This document shows, piece after piece, positions 1-7,751 of a stretch of DNA of 64,000 bases. Position numbers and translations under genes: made by a program. The stretch comes from DAISJM01 sp036821485. Its GTDB lineage: Bacteria > Verrucomicrobiota > Kiritimatiellia > CAIQIC01 > JAGNIJ01. Below the pieces are notes generated by a model. It did no database searches, had not been told where the DNA came from, and saw only the letters and a list, made by a program, of their open reading frames with translations. The stretch lies in assembly GCA_036821485.1 (NCBI GenBank), contig DAISJM010000014.1, positions 1 through 64,000 of the forward strand, given 5' to 3'. Numbering within the stretch: the first letter of the stretch is position 1; the number at the start of each line of letters is the position of its first letter.

Positions 1-54
1 GCCCAATGGGGCTGGCCGGGCGCCACCATCCCGACACTCGAAGCGGCTCAGTGA
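1..54 (+). CDS. 3' end of a truncated plus-strand gene (tentative)
   Basis: Frame 1 is open from the window edge and ends with TGA at 52-54, encoding 17 residues that end in TLEAAQ. A perfect hairpin follows 14 bases later, which fits the end of a gene. The piece is too short to identify, and chance openness over 17 codons in GC-rich DNA is quite possible. Confidence 0.3.
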   Translation, partial: AQWGWPGATIPTLEAAQ

Positions 55-68
55 AAAACTGACCTTCC

Positions 69-117
69 GGGTTCCCGCGCCCTCGCGTCGCGGGAACCCG
101 AATTCTGCATCCTGCCA
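69..117. repeat. Dispersed hairpin repeat, copy A
   Basis: An 11-bp perfect stem (69-79 with 89-99) encloses a loop containing CCTCGCG, followed by GAATTCTGCATCCTGCC. The same arrangement, with a different but still self-complementary stem and GAATTCTGCCTCCTGC after it, occurs at about 32703-32750. No T-tract follows, so it is not a standard intrinsic terminator, although it lies between a possible plus-strand gene end and a minus-strand gene end. Confidence 0.5.
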
Positions 118-151
118 GACAAGCCGGCGGGGGGACCTGGCCGCTTGTCGC

Positions 152-1231
152 TCAGGGCTGGCGGGTGCTGGTCAGGCGGATGTCGTCAAAGTAGATCTTG
201 CACTGGGAAGAGCCATCCGCCCCGCCGCACACAAAGCACAACAGCATGTAGTTGCCGTCGCGGCTCGGGGTCAGGGTGAGCTGCAGGTCGAGCCATTCGC
301 CCTTCGCCGCCTTTTCATCCACCGCGGCCTCGGCAGATTCGTCCCCATCCTGCATCTGAAGTTTCAACCCCGCACTCAACCATTTGCCCGAAGTGGCAAA
401 CGTTTCCAGGAAGACGCGCGCACGCACCTCGACGCGCTGCCCGGCCCGGCATGCCACGATCTGCTTCGCCTCGTTCCACGTCCAACCGTCCCAGTCGCCC
501 ACCATCGCCAGCGCGTGCGTCCCGCCAAATGCCGTGTGATCCGTCACGGCTATGTTCAATCGATCACCCCGGGGAATCCACGGCTCCATGCCGTACTCGA
601 ATCCGCCGTTGACGAACTCCGCCTGTGGCCGTTCCTCGACCGGTTTCTGCTCTGCCGGCTCCGGTGCTTCCACCACCACGGGTTCGGTCGCTGGCGGCAC
701 AACTGCAACTTCTTTCACCGGAATCGCCCTCTCCGGCACGACGGCCGGCGCCTGAACTGTCACGGGCGCGGGTTCCGATTTTCCTGCAAGCATCACGATG
801 AGGATCGGCGCCGCAATACTCGGAAGGATCAGCAGGAGCAGCCCCGCGAGCGGCCGGCGCCCGAAGATCAACCGGACGCCCATGATCATCGCGCCGACCA
901 GGAACGGCGTATAGACAAGCACCTCGTGCGGGAAAATGAAGCTGAGGCCGACGCCGACGACAAAGGCAATCCATCCCGCCGCGATCTCCGCCCAACCTGC
1001 GCGCGGGAGCAACCCATCGCCACCAGCGGCCACGTCGCTGTGTGTGGCTCCTGCCGCCGGCGTATGGGCAGGAACGTAAAGAATCTTGTGCTTGCCGCGG
1101 CGGGCGTGTGAGACCGTCGCCGGAATCACCACATCATGGCCGCACTGCGGACATCGGGCCTTGTGTACACGGGAGAAGCTTTCGGCTCTCAGTTCCTTGC
1201 CACAGAAATCACATGGAAAAACCGTACCCAT
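152..1231 (-). CDS. Zinc-ribbon membrane protein with C-terminal carbohydrate-binding-like domain
   Basis: The 359-aa protein starts with a small zinc ribbon (CDFC near residue 7, CPQC near residue 28) that should be cytoplasmic. A linker and two or three hydrophobic segments (about residues 80-155) follow, then a Pro/Val/Glu-rich stalk (about 160-205). The C-terminal beta-rich domain begins FVNGGFEYGMEPW and resembles CBM4/9-type carbohydrate-binding modules, presumably outside the membrane. The ATG at 1231 is preferred because GGGGGAGG lies about 9 bases upstream; an upstream GTG at 1240 would leave no spacing. It is the last gene of a minus-strand run after a radical SAM gene, 54 bases away. 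Function is unknown; the ribbon may sense or anchor while the outer domain binds glycan. Confidence 0.75.
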   Translation of the reverse strand: MGTVFPCDFCGKELRAESFSRVHKARCPQCGHDVVIPATVSHARRGKHKILYVPAHTPAAGATHSDVAAGGDGLLPRAGWAEIAAGWIAFVVGVGLSFIFPHEVLVYTPFLVGAMIMGVRLIFGRRPLAGLLLLILPSIAAPILIVMLAGKSEPAPVTVQAPAVVPERAIPVKEVAVVPPATEPVVVEAPEPAEQKPVEERPQAEFVNGGFEYGMEPWIPRGDRLNIAVTDHTAFGGTHALAMVGDWDGWTWNEAKQIVACRAGQRVEVRARVFLETFATSGKWLSAGLKLQMQDGDESAEAAVDEKAAKGEWLDLQLTLTPSRDGNYMLLCFVCGGADGSSQCKIYFDDIRLTSTRQP

Positions 1232-1294
1232 CCCTCGCACCCTCCCCCGGCATGCTAAGCAGAGGAATGGACGCGAGTCAACTCCCGCAGCCGC

Positions 1295-2359
1295 TCACGC
1301 GCCGGACATGTACTTCGCGCCGCAGCGATGGCACACGGGCAGTGGCTGACCCCGGCGATAGTCACGAAAGCGCGCCGCCCGCTCGCTGTTCCAGAGTTGC
1401 TCCAACGTCGAGTCCCGCGCGTTGCCGATGACGTAGTCCGGGAAATCGACGCAGAAATTCACATCACCGCTGGGCTGCACGTCCAGCAGCCGCTCCACAT
1501 TCATGCAGCGGGCGGGCCCGACACGCGCCACCGGGTCCGTGAACCATGTGCGGTATTCCTCCTCGCTGAACGCCATGTACGGGTAGCTGACGATACCTTT
1601 CAACTCCGTTGTGTATTTGCGGAACTGTGCGATGAATTCGTCGAAATCAACGCCGGATGCCTCGTGATGAAAACCGTGCCACGAGAATGCCGGACACCCC
1701 AACTGTCCACGCAGCACACTTTCATACCCACGGCCAACAGCCTCCGTCACATAGTAGTACGGCACGATGGCGATGGTCTTGATGCCTAGACTTCGCGCGA
1801 CGTTCGGCATCGCGCCCAGGCCGCGCACGGAATACGGGCTGATGACGAAACAGATTGCCTTGCTGATTTCTGTGCCCGCCTGCTGCTCGCATTCGCGCAG
1901 CCGCGCCAGCCCCTCCTTGACGCTTCGGAAACAACCCTTCACCCCGCGAACCTCATCGTGAATCTCTTCGGGACCGTCGATCGACACGGTGAGGTGCAGC
2001 TTGCCGAGGCGCACAATGTCGGCGGCGTATTTCTTGAGCTGCGTGCCGTTCGTATCGAGCGCAACAAACAGCCCTCGACCGACCGCATAGTCCAACAGCT
2101 CCACGATGTGCGGATAGAGGAACGTTTCACCGCCGCGCATCAGCACCGAGCTGCCACCGTGCACGACAATTTCATCGACGAGCCGTTTCCAATCGGCGAG
2201 CTGCATACCGGCCGGCACGCCCTTCCGGTCGTGCATGTAACCTTCCTCGCTCCATTGTCCGCACATCTTGCAACGGAGGTTGCACAGGTTGGTCAACGTG
2301 AACGAGATGCTTGTCGGAAAATTCACCGGTGGCGGAACCGTACTGGGTGCTTCGTTCAT
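1295..2359 (-). CDS. Radical SAM protein with SPASM domain
   Basis: The 354-aa protein has the radical SAM cluster motif CNLRCKMC at about residues 26-33, which binds a 4Fe-4S cluster and S-adenosylmethionine. The C-terminal third is SPASM-like: CMN near 285, VNFC near 300, an IGNARD-LEQLW segment, and a final CHRC, so one or two auxiliary clusters are likely. Such enzymes mature peptides, activate sulfatases or modify small molecules. No sulfatase and no obvious precursor peptide is next to it, so the substrate is unknown. The ATG at 2359 has GGGAGG 7 bases upstream. It lies between a secreted BNR protein and the zinc-ribbon membrane protein, all on the minus strand with gaps under 70 bases. 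Confidence 0.85.
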   Translation of the reverse strand: MNEAPSTVPPPVNFPTSISFTLTNLCNLRCKMCGQWSEEGYMHDRKGVPAGMQLADWKRLVDEIVVHGGSSVLMRGGETFLYPHIVELLDYAVGRGLFVALDTNGTQLKKYAADIVRLGKLHLTVSIDGPEEIHDEVRGVKGCFRSVKEGLARLRECEQQAGTEISKAICFVISPYSVRGLGAMPNVARSLGIKTIAIVPYYYVTEAVGRGYESVLRGQLGCPAFSWHGFHHEASGVDFDEFIAQFRKYTTELKGIVSYPYMAFSEEEYRTWFTDPVARVGPARCMNVERLLDVQPSGDVNFCVDFPDYVIGNARDSTLEQLWNSERAARFRDYRRGQPLPVCHRCGAKYMSGA

Positions 2360-2426
2360 GAATGGCCTCCCGGCAGGGAACGGTGTCAGGAAGCCGCTCT
2401 GAATTCCAGCCTGTTCTGGAGGGAGG

Positions 2427-4889
2427 CTACGGCACCACGACGGTTACGTAGAAGCGGCGCTCGCTGGAGGCCGCCGCGGGATCGGTGAATTCCGTGAAGG
2501 TGTCGGTGACCGTGTTCGTGGCAATATCCTGCCAGTGCACAAGGTCGGACGACGCGCGCAGCACCAGCTTCTGGCCCGAGCTCGCTTCCACCACGAGCTG
2601 TGTCGGCGCAACCTTGCTTGACGCCAATTCGCACATCATCGGCTGCGGCTCGGCCTGGCGACCCAACATCAGCCCGCCGCCGTAGCTGGTCACCCACATT
2701 TCGTTGAGGTTGTATGGATTGAAGAAGATGCGGGTCGGATGTTTGAAGGGATAATTCGGCACTTCGGTGAACACCGGCGTGGACGCGCGCGCGTTGGCGG
2801 TCATCCACAAACCCTGGTATTCCGTCGCCACATACATCTCATTCGAGTTCAGCGGGTTGACGGTGCAGGAACTGACGCAATCCAGACCGGTGGTGATGCG
2901 CGTCCACGTCGCGCCACGATTCGTGGTCCGATACAAACCGCCTACGCCGAGCGAACTCCACCCCTCTTCGTAGACGCCCGCGTACCAGGTGTTCTGCGCG
3001 GCATCATGCGGGTCGATCGTGAGGTCCATCGTGTAGTAGCGCATGTCGGCGCCGGTGCGGTCGGTCCACGTGGCGCCGCCGTCGGTGCTGACAAAGACGC
3101 CGGCGCTGTCGGTCAAGTCGCCGCCGCTGATCCGGCCCGAGTACGCGCACACCAGCGTGCCGTCGTTCAACACGTGGATCCGGTACGGATGCCCCTGCGT
3201 CCTCGGCGGGTTGGTCAGCTTGCGCCACGTCGTGCCCGCGCCCTGCTGGAAGTTGTCCGAAACGAAAATGCCGCCGGCGGAGCTGTTCACCTGCGCGATA
3301 TACATCCGGTTCGGGTTGTTCGGGTCGAGCGCCATGTCGACCACGGGATAGCGGACGCCCGGCAGGCCGATCCAGTTCAAGCCGCAGTCGCGCGAGTAAA
3401 CCACCGTGCCGGTGCCGCCATCGATGTAGGCATCCTGCAGGTACGGCTCGTAAACATACATATTGTGCACGGAGGAAACGGCCGCGTAGATAACCCGGTT
3501 GGTCGGATGCGCCAGCGCGTCGTACATCGTATTGTGCACGAGCCCCGTCGGAAACGTCCACGTCGCTCCGCCGTCGGTGCTGCGCGTTCCATGAATGTCC
3601 GTGTAGCAGCCGATGATGCAGTTGCTCTCCGCCCATTCCATACTCCAGCATGCGGTGTTTTCCAGCCCGGCGCTGTGGTAGGCCTTGCCGGCTGGTGTCA
3701 ACGCGCTGGCGTTGTTTTCATCCGCGGGATAGACGTAGGCCTGCGACCAAACCGCGCCGCCGTTCGTGGTGATGTGGACAAATCCAAGGTCCGTTACAGC
3801 CACGCGCTGGGGATCGGAAGGGCACACGTTGAAACCGAGCGGCTCCGGACCCCACCACCACTTCTGCCACGCGTCGGCCGCCGGCGTGTCGCCGCGCCAG
3901 CCGGTGCAGATGTTCTTATTGTTCTTGTACTGAAAGATGTTGGTCCACATCGCGCCACCGTTCACCGACCGGCACACCGCCGGGTAGGCTTTCTGCGCCG
4001 TCGTCCCCGCGAGGTACACTGTCGAGACATTCGTCGGACACATCGCCACGAATGCAACCAGGTTGCTCGTAAGCCCGTTGGTCGCCTTCGCCCACGAACC
4101 CGAGATGCCGTAGTCAAGACGGTAAACCGATTTGTAGCCGTCGAGTTCAAGCCCGTAGCAGCCGGGATAGACGTACGAGCTGTTCCACGTCACGCACACC
4201 AGCCGGCTGGTGCTGCCCTCGCGCGCGCCGGCAAAGGACACCATCGCCTCGCCCGAGACAATCCCGCCGATCGGGGAAAGCGAAAACGTCTTGCCGCTGT
4301 TGGTGGAGATCAGCAACCCCGCGCGCGTGCCGACGAAGATGCGCGCGCCGTCAAAGAAGGCACCCGCGACGTGGAGGTTGTTCGAGGTGAAGACCGTCGC
4401 GTAACTCTTCCCTCCGTTGGTCGAGAAATAGACTTTCGAATAGTCGGCGGCCAGCACGCGCGTGCTCATCGCCGGGTCGGCCAGCACGGAATAGATCACG
4501 ATGTCCTGTGCGCTGACCGGAATGTTGGACCAGGTGATGCCGCCATCACTGCTCTTGGCCGGCACCGTGGAGTTCAACCCGTAAAGGATGTTGGGATCGC
4601 TCGTAAACTGAAGGCTGCCCATCCGCTCGTGCCCGCGCATGGACCGGAAGTCCAGCATTTCCCAGGAACCACCTAAGTCCTTGGAGCGGAACAGGTCCGA
4701 CATGTCGGAGGCGACATAGACTTCGTCGCGATTATGAGGATTGATACTGGGGCCGAAAAACGCCCCGCCACCACCCACACCCCTCGGAATAAAACGCTGG
4801 GGCAATGCCCCGGCACTCATTTTCACCCACGCCAGAGCCAAGATCGCTGCCCACAAGAGGCTCCTTCCCGCTACACTTCTACGCCACAT
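2427..4889 (-). CDS. Secreted BNR/Asp-box repeat protein, GH74-like
   Basis: The 820-aa protein begins with a signal peptide (about residues 1-28). It carries repeated Asp-box motifs of the S-x-D-x-G-x-T-W type (SSDGGITW, STDGGATW twice, plus divergent copies), forming one or two seven-bladed propellers as in xyloglucanases of family GH74 and sortilin-type proteins. The last 90 residues form a separate beta module ending RRFYVTVVVP, similar to the ends of other secreted proteins in this window. The ATG at 4889 is chosen over a GTG at 4907 because GGGAG sits 7 bases upstream. Hydrolase activity is inferred from fold only; catalytic Asp residues were not assigned, so it could be a non-catalytic adhesin. 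Confidence 0.75.
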   Translation of the reverse strand: MWRRSVAGRSLLWAAILALAWVKMSAGALPQRFIPRGVGGGGAFFGPSINPHNRDEVYVASDMSDLFRSKDLGGSWEMLDFRSMRGHERMGSLQFTSDPNILYGLNSTVPAKSSDGGITWSNIPVSAQDIVIYSVLADPAMSTRVLAADYSKVYFSTNGGKSYATVFTSNNLHVAGAFFDGARIFVGTRAGLLISTNSGKTFSLSPIGGIVSGEAMVSFAGAREGSTSRLVCVTWNSSYVYPGCYGLELDGYKSVYRLDYGISGSWAKATNGLTSNLVAFVAMCPTNVSTVYLAGTTAQKAYPAVCRSVNGGAMWTNIFQYKNNKNICTGWRGDTPAADAWQKWWWGPEPLGFNVCPSDPQRVAVTDLGFVHITTNGGAVWSQAYVYPADENNASALTPAGKAYHSAGLENTACWSMEWAESNCIIGCYTDIHGTRSTDGGATWTFPTGLVHNTMYDALAHPTNRVIYAAVSSVHNMYVYEPYLQDAYIDGGTGTVVYSRDCGLNWIGLPGVRYPVVDMALDPNNPNRMYIAQVNSSAGGIFVSDNFQQGAGTTWRKLTNPPRTQGHPYRIHVLNDGTLVCAYSGRISGGDLTDSAGVFVSTDGGATWTDRTGADMRYYTMDLTIDPHDAAQNTWYAGVYEEGWSSLGVGGLYRTTNRGATWTRITTGLDCVSSCTVNPLNSNEMYVATEYQGLWMTANARASTPVFTEVPNYPFKHPTRIFFNPYNLNEMWVTSYGGGLMLGRQAEPQPMMCELASSKVAPTQLVVEASSGQKLVLRASSDLVHWQDIATNTVTDTFTEFTDPAAASSERRFYVTVVVP

Positions 4890-4989
4890 ACCATTACTCC
4901 CATCCACCCCAGGTTCTATTGAGCAGGAGGTGTGCCAACAGACGGGAAATCGGACGGGAAACGGCTATGGAAAGGCGGCGGAAAACCCG

Positions 4990-5715
4990 TCAGCGATCGA
5001 CGGTTCCAACCACTAAAAGACGACCGGGATTCAGGTGATGCACGCTCACGCGCGCGGGCGTGCCTGCACGCTGCACGAGGTTGCGAAGTTCATCCGGAAG
5101 AAACGCTCGACGGATGGACGTCAGTCCATCCGCGTGCGCGAAACTGCGATGAAGAAAGAGGCGGCCGAAGAGATCGAACCCCATGTAGCTTGCGAAACTG
5201 CGAAGGAGATCGCTCAACACGAAACGGCGGCGAACCGTCCGGCTCAGCAGTTGCAGCAGCTTCACAATCGTCGCGTCATCCAGGTGATGGAGAAAGTGAT
5301 TGCAGAAAGCGTAGTCCGCGGGTCCGATTTCCGGCAACACGCGAAAGACATCGCCATTCACCACGGTCAATTCCGGCCGTGCCGGACGCATGCTCATGGC
5401 GTGACGATACACGCGCCCATCGAGCTCAATCGCCGTCACGCGCAGCCGAAGGCCGCGACGGGCAGCGGCGCGGAGCAGCCACGTGGAGATATCCAGGCCG
5501 CCCGCACCCATATCGACCAAGTGATACTCGCGGCCCGGGTCCTGCAACATGTCCTGCAGCACCCACCGGTCGAGCACCGCGCGGTAGCGGCTGAAGAGCG
5601 AGTTGATAATCCGAAACTGGTCGATCGTGCGCAGCAACATCGTTTCGTCGCAATCCGGCGCGTCCATAAGCTCGGGACCCGGCGCCCTGCAACGGAGATC
5701 CGACGCGAGACTCAT
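4990..5715 (-). CDS. Class I SAM-dependent methyltransferase
   Basis: The 241-aa protein has a Rossmann methyltransferase core: motif I HLVDMGAGGLD near residue 80, an acidic residue in TAIELD near 108, NGDVF near 130 and a YAFCNHFLHHL segment near 145. These are the expected S-adenosylmethionine-binding positions. The start ATG at 5715 overlaps the TGA of the upstream methyltransferase as ATGA, showing translational coupling; a longer reading with 67 extra residues would lie inside that gene and is rejected. It is the third gene of an operon with an FAD monooxygenase and a UbiE-like methyltransferase, suggesting action on an aromatic, quinone or polyketide-like product. The substrate is not known. 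Confidence 0.8.
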   Translation of the reverse strand: MSLASDLRCRAPGPELMDAPDCDETMLLRTIDQFRIINSLFSRYRAVLDRWVLQDMLQDPGREYHLVDMGAGGLDISTWLLRAAARRGLRLRVTAIELDGRVYRHAMSMRPARPELTVVNGDVFRVLPEIGPADYAFCNHFLHHLDDATIVKLLQLLSRTVRRRFVLSDLLRSFASYMGFDLFGRLFLHRSFAHADGLTSIRRAFLPDELRNLVQRAGTPARVSVHHLNPGRLLVVGTVDR

Positions 5716-6461
5716 CTCCCGGCCTCTGTGATCTTCCGCGCGACGATAATCTCCACCATGCCGAAGAACGGTCGTCGCGTGTGCTCCAGTCGAAAGCCCT
5801 GTCGGCGAAAAAGTTCGTGAAGCTGCGCCTCGGGCGGGTAACGCATCAGGCTCTCGGCAATGTAGCCGTACACGTGCGGATCGCCGTGAAAGAGATAACC
5901 CCAGAATCCTCCCCACATCTTGATGAGGAAGAAATGCAGACCGGCCAGGACCTTGCTGTCGGGCCGACGGAAATCGAGAAATGCCGCCACGCCATCCAAC
6001 TTCAACACGCGATTTGCCTCGGCAAGGAAAACAGCAAGGTCCGGCGCATTGCGCAATGCGTAGCCGCCGGTGAGCACGTCGACCGTCCCGTCGGCCGCTT
6101 CAAGACGGCTCATGTCGCCTTTCACAAACCTGACGTTTGCTGTCGCAAGCCGCGCGCGCGCGCGTTCGAGCATCGACTCCGTGAGGTCCACGCCGGTGAT
6201 GTCTGCCTCTGCATAACGCTCACGCAAAAGCCGCACGAAATCACCCGTGCCGCAGGCCACATCAACACAACGCGGGGACGGGAGCTTCGGCAGAAGACTC
6301 ACCAGTTTCCGCTTCCAGAACCCGTCGCAGCCGAACGAGAGCAGGCGCGTGATGAGGTCGTAGCGTGGAGCGACCTCGGTGAAAAGCCGCTCGTTATAGT
6401 CGCGCTTGGCCGCAGGTGAATTGAGTTCGCCATCCAACCGCAGCGAGGGTTTTGCGCTCAT
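5712..6461 (-). CDS. UbiE/MenG-family methyltransferase
   Basis: The 249-aa protein matches the UbiE/COQ5 quinone C-methyltransferase family: VAPRYDLITRLLSFG near residue 30, SAM motif I DVACGTGDF near 65, an acidic TGVDLT near 90, KGDMSRL near 113 and RVLKLDG near 148. The usual FGLRN signature is replaced by GYALRN, so the substrate may not be a standard demethylmenaquinone. The start ATG at 6461 lies 8 bases after the stop of the FAD monooxygenase gene; a longer start is unnecessary because homology begins after MSAKPS. The pair followed by a second methyltransferase suggests hydroxylation then methylation of one compound, or a role in respiratory quinone synthesis. Confidence 0.8.
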   Translation of the reverse strand: MSAKPSLRLDGELNSPAAKRDYNERLFTEVAPRYDLITRLLSFGCDGFWKRKLVSLLPKLPSPRCVDVACGTGDFVRLLRERYAEADITGVDLTESMLERARARLATANVRFVKGDMSRLEAADGTVDVLTGGYALRNAPDLAVFLAEANRVLKLDGVAAFLDFRRPDSKVLAGLHFFLIKMWGGFWGYLFHGDPHVYGYIAESLMRYPPEAQLHELFRRQGFRLEHTRRPFFGMVEIIVARKITEAGR

Positions 6462-6469
6462 TGCGATTT

Positions 6470-7675
6470 CTATGCCTCCACCGGCGCGAAGCCCGGCACA
6501 TGATCGAGCGAGTTGAAAGGAATCGTGAGCATCGCAAAATACGCCGGCAGCGCATGGCACAGCGGTGGCTTGAGCAGCACATGGCGGATCGCCGCATCGC
6601 GCATCGCGGTCACCCATCGGCCGCGGCGGGTACCCAGCCACATCCCGCGCGCGGCGCGGGCCGAAGCCACCTTGAAGGCATGACGCCGAAAGCGGTCGTA
6701 GTCCCGCAGCACATCTTCCCCCGCCTCACTCGTACTGCACAACAGGACCAGCGCATGGGCCAGAAATTCGGCATCGGCAAAACCCGTGTTCATGCCCTGC
6801 CCGCCAATCGGACTCATCACGTGTGCGGCGTCGCCGCAGAGCGCCACGCGGCCCCGGTAGTAGTGTCGCGCCAGCGAACGCCGCACGCGAAACGGCGTCT
6901 GAAAGAGTTTCGCCGATCCCGCCAGATCGATTCCTGCGCGTTCGTGAACCATTCGCTCCAGATAGCCCTCCGGCGCGTTGTCCATGAACTGCTCTGTGAG
7001 AATCACCCAGCGCCGCCGCCCGCCGGGAAGAGGAAAGGCCTCCACCGAACCTGTTGCCGTGAAGAAGAGATGCGCCGAATCGCCCATGCCACTTCGGTCG
7101 TCGAAATCGGCCATCAGAAAACTGAGGCCGTAGTCCTTGTCGACAGACGGAATACCCGCAAGACTACGGATCGGTCCCCGATGACCATCGCACGCGGCCA
7201 GGTAACGTGCCTCCACCTTGGTCTCGGCTCCCCCTTCGCGGAACGTCACGCCAACTCCGGACGAGCCCTCCTCCATCCCCGTCACCTCGGCACCGCGACG
7301 AAAGGTTACGCGGGGACATCGCTCCACGGCGTCTTCGAGCAGGGCCATCGTCGCCGACTGCGGCACGGCCAGAATGAATGGATAATCGCCGGGCAACGCG
7401 TTGAACCCGACCCGGCCGAGTTCGCCCGCGCCGCCATGGACAACGGCTTCGGTAATGCGCACACCCCGCTGCACGAGCAGGCGATCGAGTTCGAGACGGC
7501 GAAGAATGCGAAGCGATGGCGGTGTGACACCGATCGCCATGGAGGCATCCGGGCGTTGCGCCCTCTTCTCCAGCAGCAGAACGTGCAGATTCTGCCGGCC
7601 CAGCAGCCCCGCCAGCAACAGACCCACCGGCCCTCCGCCCGCCACGATGACGTCGTATCTTGAATCCGTCTTCAC
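6470..7675 (-). CDS. FAD-dependent monooxygenase (UbiH/PHBH-type)
   Basis: The 401-aa protein has the dinucleotide motif GGGPVG near residue 14, a middle segment with ACDGHRGPIR near 165 (the DG motif binding FAD and NADPH), and LCGDAAHVMSPIGGQGMN near 290, the second FAD motif of p-hydroxybenzoate hydroxylase-like flavoprotein monooxygenases. Such enzymes hydroxylate aromatic or polyprenyl rings or oxidise aglycones. It is the first gene of a three-gene operon with two methyltransferases, so an oxidise-then-methylate route is likely. No polyketide synthase or prenyltransferase lies nearby to identify the scaffold. A GH16-like gene ends 76 bases upstream on the same strand. Confidence 0.85.
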   Translation of the reverse strand: MKTDSRYDVIVAGGGPVGLLLAGLLGRQNLHVLLLEKRAQRPDASMAIGVTPPSLRILRRLELDRLLVQRGVRITEAVVHGGAGELGRVGFNALPGDYPFILAVPQSATMALLEDAVERCPRVTFRRGAEVTGMEEGSSGVGVTFREGGAETKVEARYLAACDGHRGPIRSLAGIPSVDKDYGLSFLMADFDDRSGMGDSAHLFFTATGSVEAFPLPGGRRRWVILTEQFMDNAPEGYLERMVHERAGIDLAGSAKLFQTPFRVRRSLARHYYRGRVALCGDAAHVMSPIGGQGMNTGFADAEFLAHALVLLCSTSEAGEDVLRDYDRFRRHAFKVASARAARGMWLGTRRGRWVTAMRDAAIRHVLLKPPLCHALPAYFAMLTIPFNSLDHVPGFAPVEA

Positions 7676-7751
7676 GAATCAGCGCATCCTTGGTTCGCCC
7701 GGAACATCTGCAACGATATCCCATGCCGCAGGGGATGCAAGCGCACGGCTG

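Noticed and set aside
1241..1294. Short precursor peptide next to the radical SAM gene
   Set aside because: The 54-base spacer holds no frame with start and ribosome site, and the other adjacent spacer (2360-2426) also shows none.
2739..4676. A 645-codon open frame antisense to the BNR protein gene
   Set aside because: Arg/Val/His-rich translation with no domain, no signal peptide and no ribosome site; the opposite strand encodes a clear Asp-box protein. Long antisense frames are common in GC-rich DNA.
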